Of a stretch of DNA of 64,000 nt, positions 56,202 to 64,000 are shown piece after piece (the first letter of the stretch is position 1; the number at the start of each line of letters is the position of its first letter). The notes beneath the pieces were generated by a model. It searched no databases, was not told the DNA's origin, and was given only the letters and a program-made list of their open reading frames with translations. The DNA is from Chelatococcus asaccharovorans. GTDB lineage: Bacteria; Pseudomonadota; Alphaproteobacteria; Rhizobiales; Beijerinckiaceae. The DNA lies in assembly GCF_003201475.1 (NCBI RefSeq), contig NZ_QJJK01000006.1, forward strand, positions 124,001 through 188,000, written 5' to 3'. A program made the position numbers and the translations under genes.

Positions 56202-57160
56202 GCCTGTGCCGCCTCGCCGATCATGCGATCGATCGTCCATGTCGGTCGATATCCCAGTAGGTCGCGAATCTTGCCGTTGGAGGCGTGATAGTAGACACCC
56301 GCCCCCGGCAGATCGACGGTATGCAGCGGCAGGCCGGTCACGGCCGCCATCTGCGGCAGGGCGTCGGCGAAGTCAACGGGATCCGTCGCGCCAAGATTGA
56401 ACGCCTCCCCGACCGCCTTGTCATGGTCGAGCCCGAGCAGGATGCCCGCCACCATGTCGCGCGTGTCGGTGATATGCATCTTGAACGGCCGGCCGTTCTC
56501 GTTGCGCGACAGGACAAGCGCCTCGCGGCCATCGTCGACACGCTTCAAGGCCTCGACGGCCGCGCTGTTGCCGAAGGCTTCCTGCTGCCGGATCTTCGGA
56601 TAGAGGAAGAAGCGCGGCCCGGAAAAGAAACTGCCGGGATCGAGGAGTTCGCGCGCGTCCTGCGTATGCGAGAAGCGCAGGATGACAGAGGGAATGCCGG
56701 CTGTCCGCTCGGTGAAACGCACGAGATCCTCGCCGAGGAGCTTGGTCAGTCCATAGGGCGAGCGCGGATGAAGCGGATGATTCTCGTCGATCGGCTGATA
56801 GTCCGGCACGTTCTCGGGATAGACCTCGCCTGACGAGGCGAAGACGATGCGTCCGACCTTCGCGGCCGTGGCCGCCTCCAGGATGATCCGGGTGCCGTCG
56901 ACATTGGCGCGGTGCAGCTTGTCAGCGTCGGCCGCCAGCCAGGACATGAAGGCGCCGAGATGCAGGACCGCGCTCGCACCTTCGAGAGCGCGCCCGGCCG
57001 CCGCGCGGTCATCGAACGGCGCCACCACCTCACGGTAGCTCTGATGCGCGAGCCCGAGCGGCCGCAGATCGAAACCCGCGACCTGCTCGCCACGATCAAG
57101 AAGCGCTTGCACCACCTTGGAGCCGATACGGCCCGCACTGCCGGTGACGACGATGGTCAT
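56180..57160 (-). CDS. NAD(P)-dependent epimerase/dehydratase-family protein
   Basis: 326 residues, extended SDR. GSAGRIGSKVVQ at the N-terminus binds the cofactor; FASSGEVYPEN and SPYGLTKLLGEDLVRF give the catalytic Ser, Tyr and Lys; TDTRDMVAGILLGLDHDKAVGEAFNLG and LLGYRPTWTIDRMIGEA are typical of sugar-nucleotide or uronate-type epimerases and dehydrogenases. In this locus a sugar or uronate dehydrogenase role is plausible. The first gene after the ABC ATPase, separated from it by about 275 bases with a palindromic repeat and a small hairpin. Confidence 0.88.
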   Translation of the reverse strand: MTIVVTGSAGRIGSKVVQALLDRGEQVAGFDLRPLGLAHQSYREVVAPFDDRAAAGRALEGASAVLHLGAFMSWLAADADKLHRANVDGTRIILEAATAAKVGRIVFASSGEVYPENVPDYQPIDENHPLHPRSPYGLTKLLGEDLVRFTERTAGIPSVILRFSHTQDARELLDPGSFFSGPRFFLYPKIRQQEAFGNSAAVEALKRVDDGREALVLSRNENGRPFKMHITDTRDMVAGILLGLDHDKAVGEAFNLGATDPVDFADALPQMAAVTGLPLHTVDLPGAGVYYHASNGKIRDLLGYRPTWTIDRMIGEAAQAWTKTRA

Positions 57161-57235
57161 GATTGTCCTCTATTCTGTCCAAATACGCAGGTCACAATGA
57201 TGCATCGAACTCGGTCGCTCCCGTGCGAACCACGG

Positions 57236-57354
57236 GTGTCATCAACTCTGTTGGCTTCGTGCGTCGCGCAGCGACGGGAAGGGGATCCATGGCCACGGCG
57301 CTTGATCTTTGGATCCCCTTCCCGGGCTGCGCAGCAGCCCGCCGGGGATGACAC
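57236..57354. repeat. Dispersed palindromic repeat family C, copy 2
   Basis: 119 bases starting GTGTCATC and ending GATGACAC, with inner arms GGGAAGGGGATCCA and TGGATCCCCTTCCC and a small hairpin in each arm (CGTCGCGCAGCGACG and GGGCTGCGCAGCAGCCC). It is built like the copy at 39302. Confidence 0.85.
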
Positions 57355-57369
57355 GAACGGAGCGTCGCC

Positions 57370-57398
57370 GCCGACCTCTCCCACCGGGGAGAGGTAAA
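57370..57398. terminator. Hairpin between the ABC ATPase and epimerase genes
   Basis: CCTCTCCC/GGGGAGAGG hairpin (about 57376-57394) followed on the plus strand by TAAAAC. On the minus strand it follows the ugpC-type gene start region, so it may act as a weak terminator or processing site between the two parts of the locus. Confidence 0.4.
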
Positions 57399-57435
57399 AC
57401 ACCTCCCGATGACCATCGCCTTGAGAAAAGCCCTC

Positions 57436-58566
57436 TCACCGCACCGCGCGGCCGGTCTCGGCGTCGAACACATGGAGCCGCGCCGGGTCGAAGCCGAGCT
57501 GCACGGGCCGGCCGAGAGCGATGTCGCCGGCGTTGATCAGGCGCGCGATCTGGGCATCGCCCCGCTCGTCATCGACGCCCGCCGCGCGTGCGATGTCGGT
57601 GCGGTTCGCTTCCGGGATATCGCAATAGACGTATTTCTCGCTGCCGAGGCTTTCGACGAGCCGCGGGCTGACGGTGAAGGTGACGGGGCTGTTGCCCTCG
57701 GTGATATGCTCAGGCCTCAAGCCGAGGATGACCTCACGGCCGTCGAGCGCCTTCAGAGGCTCGGCCGGCAGCGCTAGCTTCACGTCCTGCCCGTAGAGCG
57801 ACACGGTTCCCGCCCCGCTCCCCATCGTCAGTTTCGACTTGAGGAAGTTCATCCCCGGCGAACCGATGAAGCCGGCGACGAACAGATTGGCCGGTTCTGC
57901 AAACATCGCGTCCGGTGCGGCGATCTGCTGGATCTCGCCGTCGCGCATGATGACGATGCGGTCCGCCATGGTCATCGCCTCGATCTGGTCGTGGGTCACA
58001 TAGATCGTGGTGACGCCGAGCCGCTTGTGCAGGGCGCTGATCTCGGCGCGCATATGCACACGGAGCTTCGCGTCGAGGTTCGACAGCGGCTCGTCCATGA
58101 GGAAGGCCTGCGGCTCGCGCACGATGGCGCGCCCCAGCGCGACGCGCTGACGCTGGCCACCGGAAAGCGCCCGCGGACGGCGGTCGAGAAGGTGCTCGAC
58201 ACCAAGGATGCGGGCGGCGTCCTTGACGCGCCGGTCGATCTCGGCCGCCGGCGTCCCGCGCATCTTCAGGCCGAAGCCCATGTTCCTGGCGACGGTCAGA
58301 TGCGGATAGAGCGCGTAGTTCTGGAAGACCATGGCGATGTCGCGATCGCCCGGCGCCAGGTCCGTCACCTCGCGGTCGCCGATGAGGACACGGCCGGATG
58401 TCGCCTCCTCGAGCCCGGCGAGGATCTTCAACATGGTCGACTTGCCACAGCCGGAGGGGCCGACGAAGACCACGAATTCCCCGTCGGTGATGTCGAGATT
58501 GAAGTCCTTCAGGACCGCCAGCGGGCCATAGGATTTCGTGACGTGTTCGATACGGATTCCCGCCAT
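57436..58566 (-). CDS. Carbohydrate ABC transporter ATPase (UgpC/MalK family)
   Basis: 376 residues. Walker A GPSGCGKST, signature LSGGQRQRVALGRAIVREP, Walker B FLMDEPLSNLDAKLR, H-loop VTHDQIEAMTMADRI and a C-terminal TOBE-type regulatory domain (EVILGLRPEHI). It energises the permease pair encoded directly upstream. The permease gene at 58582 ends 15 bases before its ATG. Confidence 0.95.
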   Translation of the reverse strand: MAGIRIEHVTKSYGPLAVLKDFNLDITDGEFVVFVGPSGCGKSTMLKILAGLEEATSGRVLIGDREVTDLAPGDRDIAMVFQNYALYPHLTVARNMGFGLKMRGTPAAEIDRRVKDAARILGVEHLLDRRPRALSGGQRQRVALGRAIVREPQAFLMDEPLSNLDAKLRVHMRAEISALHKRLGVTTIYVTHDQIEAMTMADRIVIMRDGEIQQIAAPDAMFAEPANLFVAGFIGSPGMNFLKSKLTMGSGAGTVSLYGQDVKLALPAEPLKALDGREVILGLRPEHITEGNSPVTFTVSPRLVESLGSEKYVYCDIPEANRTDIARAAGVDDERGDAQIARLINAGDIALGRPVQLGFDPARLHVFDAETGRAVR

Positions 58567-58581
58567 GCGTGTCTCACGGCC

Positions 58582-59412
58582 TCACTTTTCGGCGCCAGCG
58601 GTCAGCCCGCCGACAAGATGACGTTCAAGGAACAGGTAGATGACGATGATCGGCAGGGCGACGAGCACCGCCGCCGCCGAAATCTGGTTCCAGTTGGTGA
58701 TGTACTCGCCCTTCATGGTCGTGATGCCGAGATTGGCCGTCCAATTGGTCTGCGCGTTCGTCAGGAAGGTGCGGGCATAGGCATAGTCCGACCAGGACAG
58801 CACAAACCCGTAGAGCGCAGTCGCCGCCAATCCCGGCGTCGCCACCGGCAGGATGACGCGGAACATCGCGCCGAGCGGCGAGCAGCCGTCGACCATGGCC
58901 GCCTGCTCGAGTTCGCGCGGAATGGTGTCGAAATAGCCCTTCAGCATCCAGGTGCTGAAGGGAACGATCAGCGTCGCATGGGCGAGGATGATCGACCACA
59001 GGCTGCCGATCAGCCCAAGCTGGCGGAAGATGCCGAACAAGGGAATGACGAGGAGGGTCGCCGGCAGCATCTTCGCCGTCAGGATGAACAGGCCGAGCGA
59101 AGGGCCGCCCCTGAGGCGGAAGCGCGACAGCGAATAGCCGGCGAAGACAGACACGAACATCGAGATGCCGACGGAGCCGAGCGCCGCGAGGATCGAGTTG
59201 CCGAGCCACAGCGGGATCGGCCGCTGTTCGATGATCTCGCGGAAGATGCCCCACTGGGGCACATCCGGCCAGAATTTCGGCGGCAGGTGATGGAGGGAAT
59301 CGGCCGGCGAAAGCGCCGTGATCACCAACCAGTAGATGGGGAACAGCAAAACCCCGCAGGTGAGGACGACACCGAGATAGAGAAGAGCCTGACGGCTTGG
59401 ACGGGCGCGCAT
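58582..59412 (-). CDS. Carbohydrate ABC transporter permease (MalG-type)
   Basis: 276 residues with six membrane helices. The EAA motif reads ELEQAAMVDGCSPLGAMFRVILPVATPGLAATALYGF, the MalG subtype. The N-terminus (LYLGVVLTCGVLLFPIYWLVITALS) and the C-terminal VGGLTAGAEK are standard. It pairs with the MalF-type permease 12 bases upstream. Confidence 0.94.
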   Translation of the reverse strand: MRARPSRQALLYLGVVLTCGVLLFPIYWLVITALSPADSLHHLPPKFWPDVPQWGIFREIIEQRPIPLWLGNSILAALGSVGISMFVSVFAGYSLSRFRLRGGPSLGLFILTAKMLPATLLVIPLFGIFRQLGLIGSLWSIILAHATLIVPFSTWMLKGYFDTIPRELEQAAMVDGCSPLGAMFRVILPVATPGLAATALYGFVLSWSDYAYARTFLTNAQTNWTANLGITTMKGEYITNWNQISAAAVLVALPIIVIYLFLERHLVGGLTAGAEK

Positions 59413-59424
59413 CGCGATGCCTCC

Positions 59425-60384
59425 TCAGTAGATCGATTCGGCCGACCGCCCGACCATCAGGCGGCTGGCGATGACGCAGAGGATGAGGGTGACGACGCCG
59501 ACCGCCGAGGCATAGCCCATCTTGAAGAAGCTGAAGGCCTGCTCGTAGGTCATGATCGACAAGGTCTGTGTCGCCCTGAGCGGGCCGCCGCCGGTGAGCA
59601 CGTAGATGATGGAGAAATCGCGGAACACCCACAGGATCGTCAGCACCATGGTGACGCCGAGCACCGGCATCAGGCAGGGCAAGGTGATGTTGATGAAGCG
59701 CTGCCAGGCATTGGCGCCGTCAACGCGGGCCGCGTTGTAGAAATCCTCCGGGATGGATTGGAGGCCGGCCAGCGTCATGATGGATACGAAGGGATAGCCC
59801 TTCCACACCATGGTCACCGCCACCGCCGCGAAGGCCGCGGTCGGATCGGAGAACCAGTTGATGGTCGTGTTGACGAGGCCGAGCTTGATGAAGAACCAGT
59901 TCATCAGGCCGAAGGAGGAATCGAAGATCCAGGCAAAGATGACGACGGCGACGATCTCCGGCACGGCCCAGGGCAAGGCCACGAACAGCCGCGCGATCGC
60001 CCTGCCCCGGAACTTGTTGTTCACGAGCAGTCCCGTCCCGACGCCCAGCACGAAACAGGCGATCGTCACGACCACAATGAGCTTGAAAGTCACCCAGCAG
60101 GCCATCCAGAACTCGGGCGAGGTGATGAGCCGCTCGTAGTTGATCGTCGTGAAGGGACGCCGCGGCGCGCCGAGCCGCACGAGACCGACGTTCTGGAACG
60201 ACATGTCGACCGAGACGAACAGCGGATAGATGATGATCAGGGCGATCAACAGCACGGCGGGTGCCAGCAGCAGGTAGCCCAGCCAGTGGCGGCGGCTCGG
60301 CCGGGCCAGATCGAGGCCGAACGTCCGGCGCGCCGGCGCTGAACGCGGCGTGAAGGACGGCGCGATGGTGCGGTGCTGGTTCAT
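59425..60384 (-). CDS. Carbohydrate ABC transporter permease (MalF-type)
   Basis: 319 residues with six membrane helices after a basic N-terminus. EAA region: IPEDFYNAARVDGANAWQRFINITLPCLMPVLGVTMVL. The ATG at 60384 overlaps the stop of the deacylase gene (ATGA), showing translational coupling between a hydrolase and a transporter subunit. The MalG-type permease follows. Confidence 0.94.
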   Translation of the reverse strand: MNQHRTIAPSFTPRSAPARRTFGLDLARPSRRHWLGYLLLAPAVLLIALIIIYPLFVSVDMSFQNVGLVRLGAPRRPFTTINYERLITSPEFWMACWVTFKLIVVVTIACFVLGVGTGLLVNNKFRGRAIARLFVALPWAVPEIVAVVIFAWIFDSSFGLMNWFFIKLGLVNTTINWFSDPTAAFAAVAVTMVWKGYPFVSIMTLAGLQSIPEDFYNAARVDGANAWQRFINITLPCLMPVLGVTMVLTILWVFRDFSIIYVLTGGGPLRATQTLSIMTYEQAFSFFKMGYASAVGVVTLILCVIASRLMVGRSAESIY

Positions 60385-61433
60385 TGGCACTCCAGGCTTT
60401 GGCGGGCCCACATGAAGGCGGTGTCGCCGGCGACGAAGGTCTGCTTGACCCAGAGGGGAACGGCCCCGTCGAAGGGCGCGCGGATCGGCGCCTCACCGTC
60501 GAAGGCGGCGATTTCGCCTTTGGTGTAAGCGACGAAGTCGCCGGGGCGGCTGAGAAGGCGGACATCCGCGGTTTGAACCATCTGCGTCTCCTCGACCGTG
60601 ATGAGCCGGCGCGCTGACGGATCCCGCCAGACGCTGAGCGAGGCGGCGGTCTCTTCGGAGATCAGGCCCTGAAGGGCAAGCAGTTTGGCGATGGTCGACA
60701 AGGCGACATCGGCGCTCGACCGCGCGAAGAACAGGCCGCATTCGACGGTCAGGCCGACAGCCGTTCCCGCGGGGTCGCTGAACTGCTTGTAGTTCGTCAG
60801 GGTCGGGCTATGGACGCTGCCCGTGTTGAAAACGAAGCGCGTATGCGGCTGGCCGATGCGGTCGGCGAGCGCAGCAGCGCGCGAGCCCGGCTTCAGGACG
60901 AAATAGGGTGTCGCCTCGTAGGGCGTCGCGTGGAGGTCGAGCAGCACGTCGGCGCTGGCGATGAGTGGCCTGAGCTGCCGCGCGCGATCGAGCTCGACGG
61001 AACGCCGGTCGCTGTCCAGGATCGCATCGTCCCACAGCCGGTTGAAGTCATCCTCAATGAAGCGGGTACCATAGGGGTCGACGCCATTGGTGGCCGCATG
61101 GGCGGCGACATTGCAGATGGCGAGCGACAAACGTCCGATCACCGGACGAATGCCCCGCTCGAGCAGTGTCACCACCGCCTCGAGCCCGCCCGGCTCGTTG
61201 CCATGGGCGAGGCACGTCACCAGCACATGCGGGCCGGCGCGGCCGCTGTCGAATGTGAAGGCGTAAGGGATGCCGCCCGCGCCTTGCGCGAAGGGGCTGA
61301 GATCCCGGCGCGGAATGCCGGCATGGCGACGCTCCGTCTCGATGCGGGCGCTGACGGCCGTCGCGCGGTCGCGCAAGGCGGCGAGGTCCTCGCGCGGTGC
61401 GGTGTCGGCGATGGTCGGGCTTTCAGCGGTCAT
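60381..61433 (-). CDS. Succinylglutamate desuccinylase/aspartoacylase-family (M14-like) hydrolase
   Basis: 350 residues. Zinc-site motif LAHGNEPGG (His about 77, Glu about 80), then DLHATPYEATPY (second zinc His) and LTVECGLFFARS with the catalytic Glu. This is the AstE/ASPA family, which deacylates N-acyl amino acids or related amides in the cytoplasm. It lies between the solute-binding protein gene and the permease genes of a sugar-type ABC transporter and is coupled to the latter, so it probably acts on the imported substrate. No signal peptide is present. Confidence 0.88.
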   Translation of the reverse strand: MTAESPTIADTAPREDLAALRDRATAVSARIETERRHAGIPRRDLSPFAQGAGGIPYAFTFDSGRAGPHVLVTCLAHGNEPGGLEAVVTLLERGIRPVIGRLSLAICNVAAHAATNGVDPYGTRFIEDDFNRLWDDAILDSDRRSVELDRARQLRPLIASADVLLDLHATPYEATPYFVLKPGSRAAALADRIGQPHTRFVFNTGSVHSPTLTNYKQFSDPAGTAVGLTVECGLFFARSSADVALSTIAKLLALQGLISEETAASLSVWRDPSARRLITVEETQMVQTADVRLLSRPGDFVAYTKGEIAAFDGEAPIRAPFDGAVPLWVKQTFVAGDTAFMWARQSLECQ

Positions 61434-61510
61434 GGGCGGTCCGGATCATTGTTCGGGCTTGGTCACGGGTCGACGTGAGGCGTGGTCATCTGAAGAAGGG
61501 CTGCGCCTCG

Positions 61511-61652
61511 CCCCCACCCCTTACCCCTCCCCGCAAGGGGGAGGGGGACGGCGCCGTGGCGAATAAATCCGACACCATGCCGCACACTGGGGAATAAGGC
61601 GCGCCGCCAACCGATGCCCCTCCCCCTTGCGGGGAGGGGTAAGGGGTGGGGG
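61511..61652. repeat. Perfect 36-bp inverted repeat between the binding-protein and deacylase genes
   Basis: Arms 61511-61546 and 61617-61652 (starting CCCCCACCCCTTACCCCTCC and its exact complement) are separated by 70 bases. Each arm also has its own CCCC...GGGG inner symmetry. It may limit readthrough from the binding-protein gene, so that transporter subunits are made in unequal amounts. Confidence 0.95.
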
Positions 61653-61660
61653 TTCTGCCC

Positions 61661-62953
61661 CTACTTCATGGCCTCGGCCTTGGCCTGCATGGTCTTGGCG
61701 ACCTGGGCCGGGTCGAGGTCCTCGATGATCATGCGCTCCGATTCTTCCTTGATCATCTTGGCGAATTCATTGAACTGGATTTCCAGCCCGACCGGGATGC
61801 GGTCGACGCCCGCCTTCGCGGCCGCCTTCTGCGTCTCGATCAGGAGATCGAAATGCGGCGTCGTCTTCTTGGCCTCCGTCACGTCGGCGCGCGGGCTGGG
61901 CGGGGTCGAACTGGCCAGCGTTGCGAAGGTCGACTGGAACTGGTCCGACGTCGCGATCGCAATGAAATCCCACGCAAGCTGCTGGTTCTCCGGTGAAACC
62001 TCACTCGCGATGCCAAGCACGTTCGATGTGCCGCCCAGCGGCGGGTTGAACGGCGGCGCGGCGAGCTTCAGGTTGGGGCGCACCTCGGGCTTGGCCTTCT
62101 CGATGATCGGATAGAGCCAGGGGCCGTCGATGCGGATGGCGATGCGGCCATCGGCAAAGAGCTGGCGCACTTCACCCGCGGACAGGTCGCGCGGCGTGAG
62201 GTTCTCCTTCACCACCGTCTTCCAGCGACGGAGCCCCTCGACCATCTGCGGCGTGTCGATGGTGACATTGCCCTTGGCGTCGGTGAAGGAGGCCTTGGCG
62301 TCGAGGAGATAGCTGATCATCTCGGCGAGATATTGCCCGCCGCCGCCCTTGGTCTCATGGCCGGTGCCGAACTGGTCCATGATGCCGTCGCCGTTCGTGT
62401 CTTTCGTAGTCTTGCGCACGACTTCGATGAACTCGTCCCAGTTCTTCGGAACGCTGACGCCGGCCTTCTTAAGCATATCCTCATTATACGCCATGATGCC
62501 ACCGTAATAGAGCATCATGATGCAGACGGTTTCACCGTCCCACTTGCACTTTTCCTGCCCGGCCCAGTTGTTGAGATCGAGCTTGGACTTCTTGATGAAG
62601 GGGTCGAGGTCGGCCAGCCAGCCGTTATCGGCGAATTTCTGGAACTCGAACGAGGCCAGATGCACGATGTCGGGCGGCGTTCCGCCGGCGAACAGCGTGG
62701 TCATGGTGTCGGCGAAGGCGCCGCGCTCAACCTTGGTCCATTCGATCTTGACGCCGGGGTGCTTGGCCTCAAATTCCTTGATGATCGAAGCCCACCAGTC
62801 GCCGACGCCGCGCTCGTCCTTCTGCCAGGACACGAATTTGAGCACCTTGTCGGCGGCGAAAGCCTGGCTCATGAAACCCAAGCCGGAACCCGCCATGAGA
62901 GCCGTCGCGGCCACCGCGCCGACCGCCCAGCGTTTCATCCCATTGAATGCCAT
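61661..62953 (-). CDS. Extracellular sugar-binding protein of the ABC transporter
   Basis: 430 residues. Signal peptide 1-34 (AVGAVAATALMAGSGLGFMSQAFA). Family 1 solute-binding pattern: IIKEFEAKHPGVKIEWTKVERGAFADTMTTLFAGGTPPDIVHL, ADLDPFIKK, YNEDMLKKAGVSVPKNWDEFIEVVRK, DGRIAIRIDGPWLYPII and PRADVTEAKKTTP. It delivers the ligand to the MalF/MalG-type permeases. The ATG at 62953 follows GGGAGG by about eight bases; a longer frame upstream is not a signal peptide. The enolase-type gene lies upstream. Confidence 0.94.
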   Translation of the reverse strand: MAFNGMKRWAVGAVAATALMAGSGLGFMSQAFAADKVLKFVSWQKDERGVGDWWASIIKEFEAKHPGVKIEWTKVERGAFADTMTTLFAGGTPPDIVHLASFEFQKFADNGWLADLDPFIKKSKLDLNNWAGQEKCKWDGETVCIMMLYYGGIMAYNEDMLKKAGVSVPKNWDEFIEVVRKTTKDTNGDGIMDQFGTGHETKGGGGQYLAEMISYLLDAKASFTDAKGNVTIDTPQMVEGLRRWKTVVKENLTPRDLSAGEVRQLFADGRIAIRIDGPWLYPIIEKAKPEVRPNLKLAAPPFNPPLGGTSNVLGIASEVSPENQQLAWDFIAIATSDQFQSTFATLASSTPPSPRADVTEAKKTTPHFDLLIETQKAAAKAGVDRIPVGLEIQFNEFAKMIKEESERMIIEDLDPAQVAKTMQAKAEAMK

Positions 62954-63059
62954 TCTATGTCCCTCCCGAGGATCATTTCTTCGACGAAGATGGCCGTTGC
63001 CGGCCACCGGACTGGAGAATGCGTTCCGAGCGGGCGGCCTGGCGACGCCGCCACGCCTG

Positions 63060-64000
63060 TCAGTGCTTGTGCAACAACCCGAGCGCTTCCTCGGACGGCT
63101 TGACGCCGAGGCCTGCGCCCGTCGGCAGGCTGTAGAGACCGGCTTTGCAATCCATGTCGCTCTCGATCAGGCGCCGGTTCGGCTCGAAGACCGAATGCTG
63201 GTACTCGTGACATTCAACGACCGTCAGGGCCGCGCTCGCCTGCAGGCTCGCCGCCATGAACAGGCCGATGCCGATCGTCGCATGCGGAATGACCTTGAGG
63301 TGATGCGCCTCGGCATAGCGGCCGATGCGCATGAACTCGGTAATCCCCGTATGGCCCATCTCCGGCTGGATGATACCACAGGCGCGACGCGCCACCCGCG
63401 GCACGAGATCGAATACCGTTCGCCACTCCTCGCCCGCCGCAACCGTCGTGGACACGGAGCGCGCGACATGGGCGAGCCCGTCGATATCCTCCGGCTTCAC
63501 GGGGGCTTCGGCGAACCACAGCCCGTGCGGCTCCATGGCGCGGATCAGCGCAACGGCCTCCTCGGCTGAATGGACCCAATGCATGTCGCAGGCGATGCGC
63601 GCCTTCGGCCCGAGCCGGCTGCGCAGGCTCTCCATCTCGGCCACCACGCCGTCATCGGCGACGGGCGCGGCAAATTTGAAGCTGTCGAAGCCCCTGCCCT
63701 GCCATTCCGCCGCGAAATCCGCGCGCTCGGCCAGCGTGCGCTTCGGCAATCCGGAAACATAAGCCGGCAAATGATCATGCCGCTGGCCACCCAGCATCTT
63801 GACGATCGGCAGGCCGGCGAGCTGGCCCGAGAGATCCCACAGGGCGATATCGATCGCGGCGAGCGCATCGAGATAGAAGCCGCCGGTATAGCCGCGCACC
63901 CGCATGAGATCGTAGAGATCCTCGTGGATCACGACCACGTCATGGGGGTCGCGCCCGACGACGAAGGGCCCGAGAAGATCCGAGATCAGGGCGATGACCG
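63060..64000 (-). CDS. Enolase-superfamily (mandelate racemase/muconate lactonizing) protein, partial
   Basis: The frame runs off the right edge of the window; 313 residues are visible. Upstream codons read ISDLLGPFVVGRDPHDV, continuous with the capping domain, so the true start is outside. The barrel carries FDSFKFAAPVAD (K), CDMHWVHS (first metal Asp), WFAEAPVKPED (Glu), VAAGEEW (Glu) and VIPHATIGIG (His), the acid-sugar dehydratase layout. Such enzymes dehydrate or cycloisomerise sugar acids. It precedes the sugar-binding protein gene on the same strand and fits uptake and breakdown of a sugar acid. Confidence 0.9.
   Translation of the reverse strand, partial: VIALISDLLGPFVVGRDPHDVVVIHEDLYDLMRVRGYTGGFYLDALAAIDIALWDLSGQLAGLPIVKMLGGQRHDHLPAYVSGLPKRTLAERADFAAEWQGRGFDSFKFAAPVADDGVVAEMESLRSRLGPKARIACDMHWVHSAEEAVALIRAMEPHGLWFAEAPVKPEDIDGLAHVARSVSTTVAAGEEWRTVFDLVPRVARRACGIIQPEMGHTGITEFMRIGRYAEAHHLKVIPHATIGIGLFMAASLQASAALTVVECHEYQHSVFEPNRRLIESDMDCKAGLYSLPTGAGLGVKPSEEALGLLHKH

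Noticed and set aside
54489-56288. A 599-codon open frame on the plus strand opposite the IclR/SMP-30 gene
   Set aside because: Antisense frame opened by high GC and codon bias of the true gene; rich in Arg, Gly and Asp with no motif. Similar long antisense frames at 32766-34856, 35170-36846 and 57991-60342 were rejected for the same reason.

Overview
The window is high-GC chromosomal DNA from an alphaproteobacterium, most likely of the order Hyphomicrobiales (Rhizobiales). The evidence is gene order and family content: ldtR beside ldtP, then a DUF6163-type membrane protein and hemB; merR-ihfA-fabH-plsX-DUF177-CBP3 chaperone-bamE; glyA-nrdR-ribD-ribE-ribH-nusB; an aapJQMP amino-acid transporter; an Omp25-like barrel protein; and dispersed short repeats ending in TAGAGCA. 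I cannot fix the genus from sequence alone.

Region by region. (1) 1-5,500 is accessory and decaying: the tail of a winged-helix regulator, three small envelope genes (one frameshifted, one a signal peptide joined to a TetR-type ligand domain), a lower-GC DUF262 protein with an AlbA_2-like tail carrying an in-frame double-palindrome insertion, a broken P4-type integrase, tRNA-Ser(UGA), and a second recombinase relic. (2) 5,800-8,200: a small hypothetical gene, an AraC regulator, and a TauE/SafE permease framed by inverted copies of one repeat. (3) 8,300-13,200: nusB, riboflavin genes, nrdR and glyA on the minus strand. (4) 13,500-23,800: an ANT(2'')-like nucleotidyltransferase, the ldtR/ldtP envelope pair, hemB, an orphan LivH-like permease with a lipoprotein-like head, threonine dehydratase, an RDD protein, bpt and a MerR regulator. 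(5) 24,200-38,600: ihfA, fabH, plsX, a DUF177 protein, the cytochrome bc1 chaperone, bamE, H+-PPase, thiL, parC, an MFS-ABM protein, recO and a lytic transglycosylase. (6) 38,600-52,200: a Cys-containing membrane protein, aapPMQ-aapJ, metC, a lipid-carrier glycosyl-transfer set (GT2, LAB_N, ArnT-like), a small lipoprotein, an outer-membrane barrel protein with a structured leader, and two small unknown genes. (7) 52,200-64,000 is a minus-strand carbohydrate or sugar-acid catabolic locus: an enolase-superfamily protein (running off the window), a sugar-binding protein, an M14-type deacylase, two permeases, an ATPase, an epimerase, an IclR/SMP-30 fusion, an SDR and an FAD-linked oxidase.

The signals most worth following are the double palindrome inserted in frame in the DUF262 gene, the outer-membrane protein leader whose Shine-Dalgarno lies wholly inside a 14-bp stem, repeat families whose hairpin arms vary in a compensated way, the LivH-lipoprotein and IclR/SMP-30 fusions, the candidate LdtR operators, and the unusual pairing of an aspartoacylase-type hydrolase with a sugar ABC transporter. 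No CRISPR array, intact prophage or complete known defence operon was seen. All family calls are by eye from motifs and length; no database search was run.
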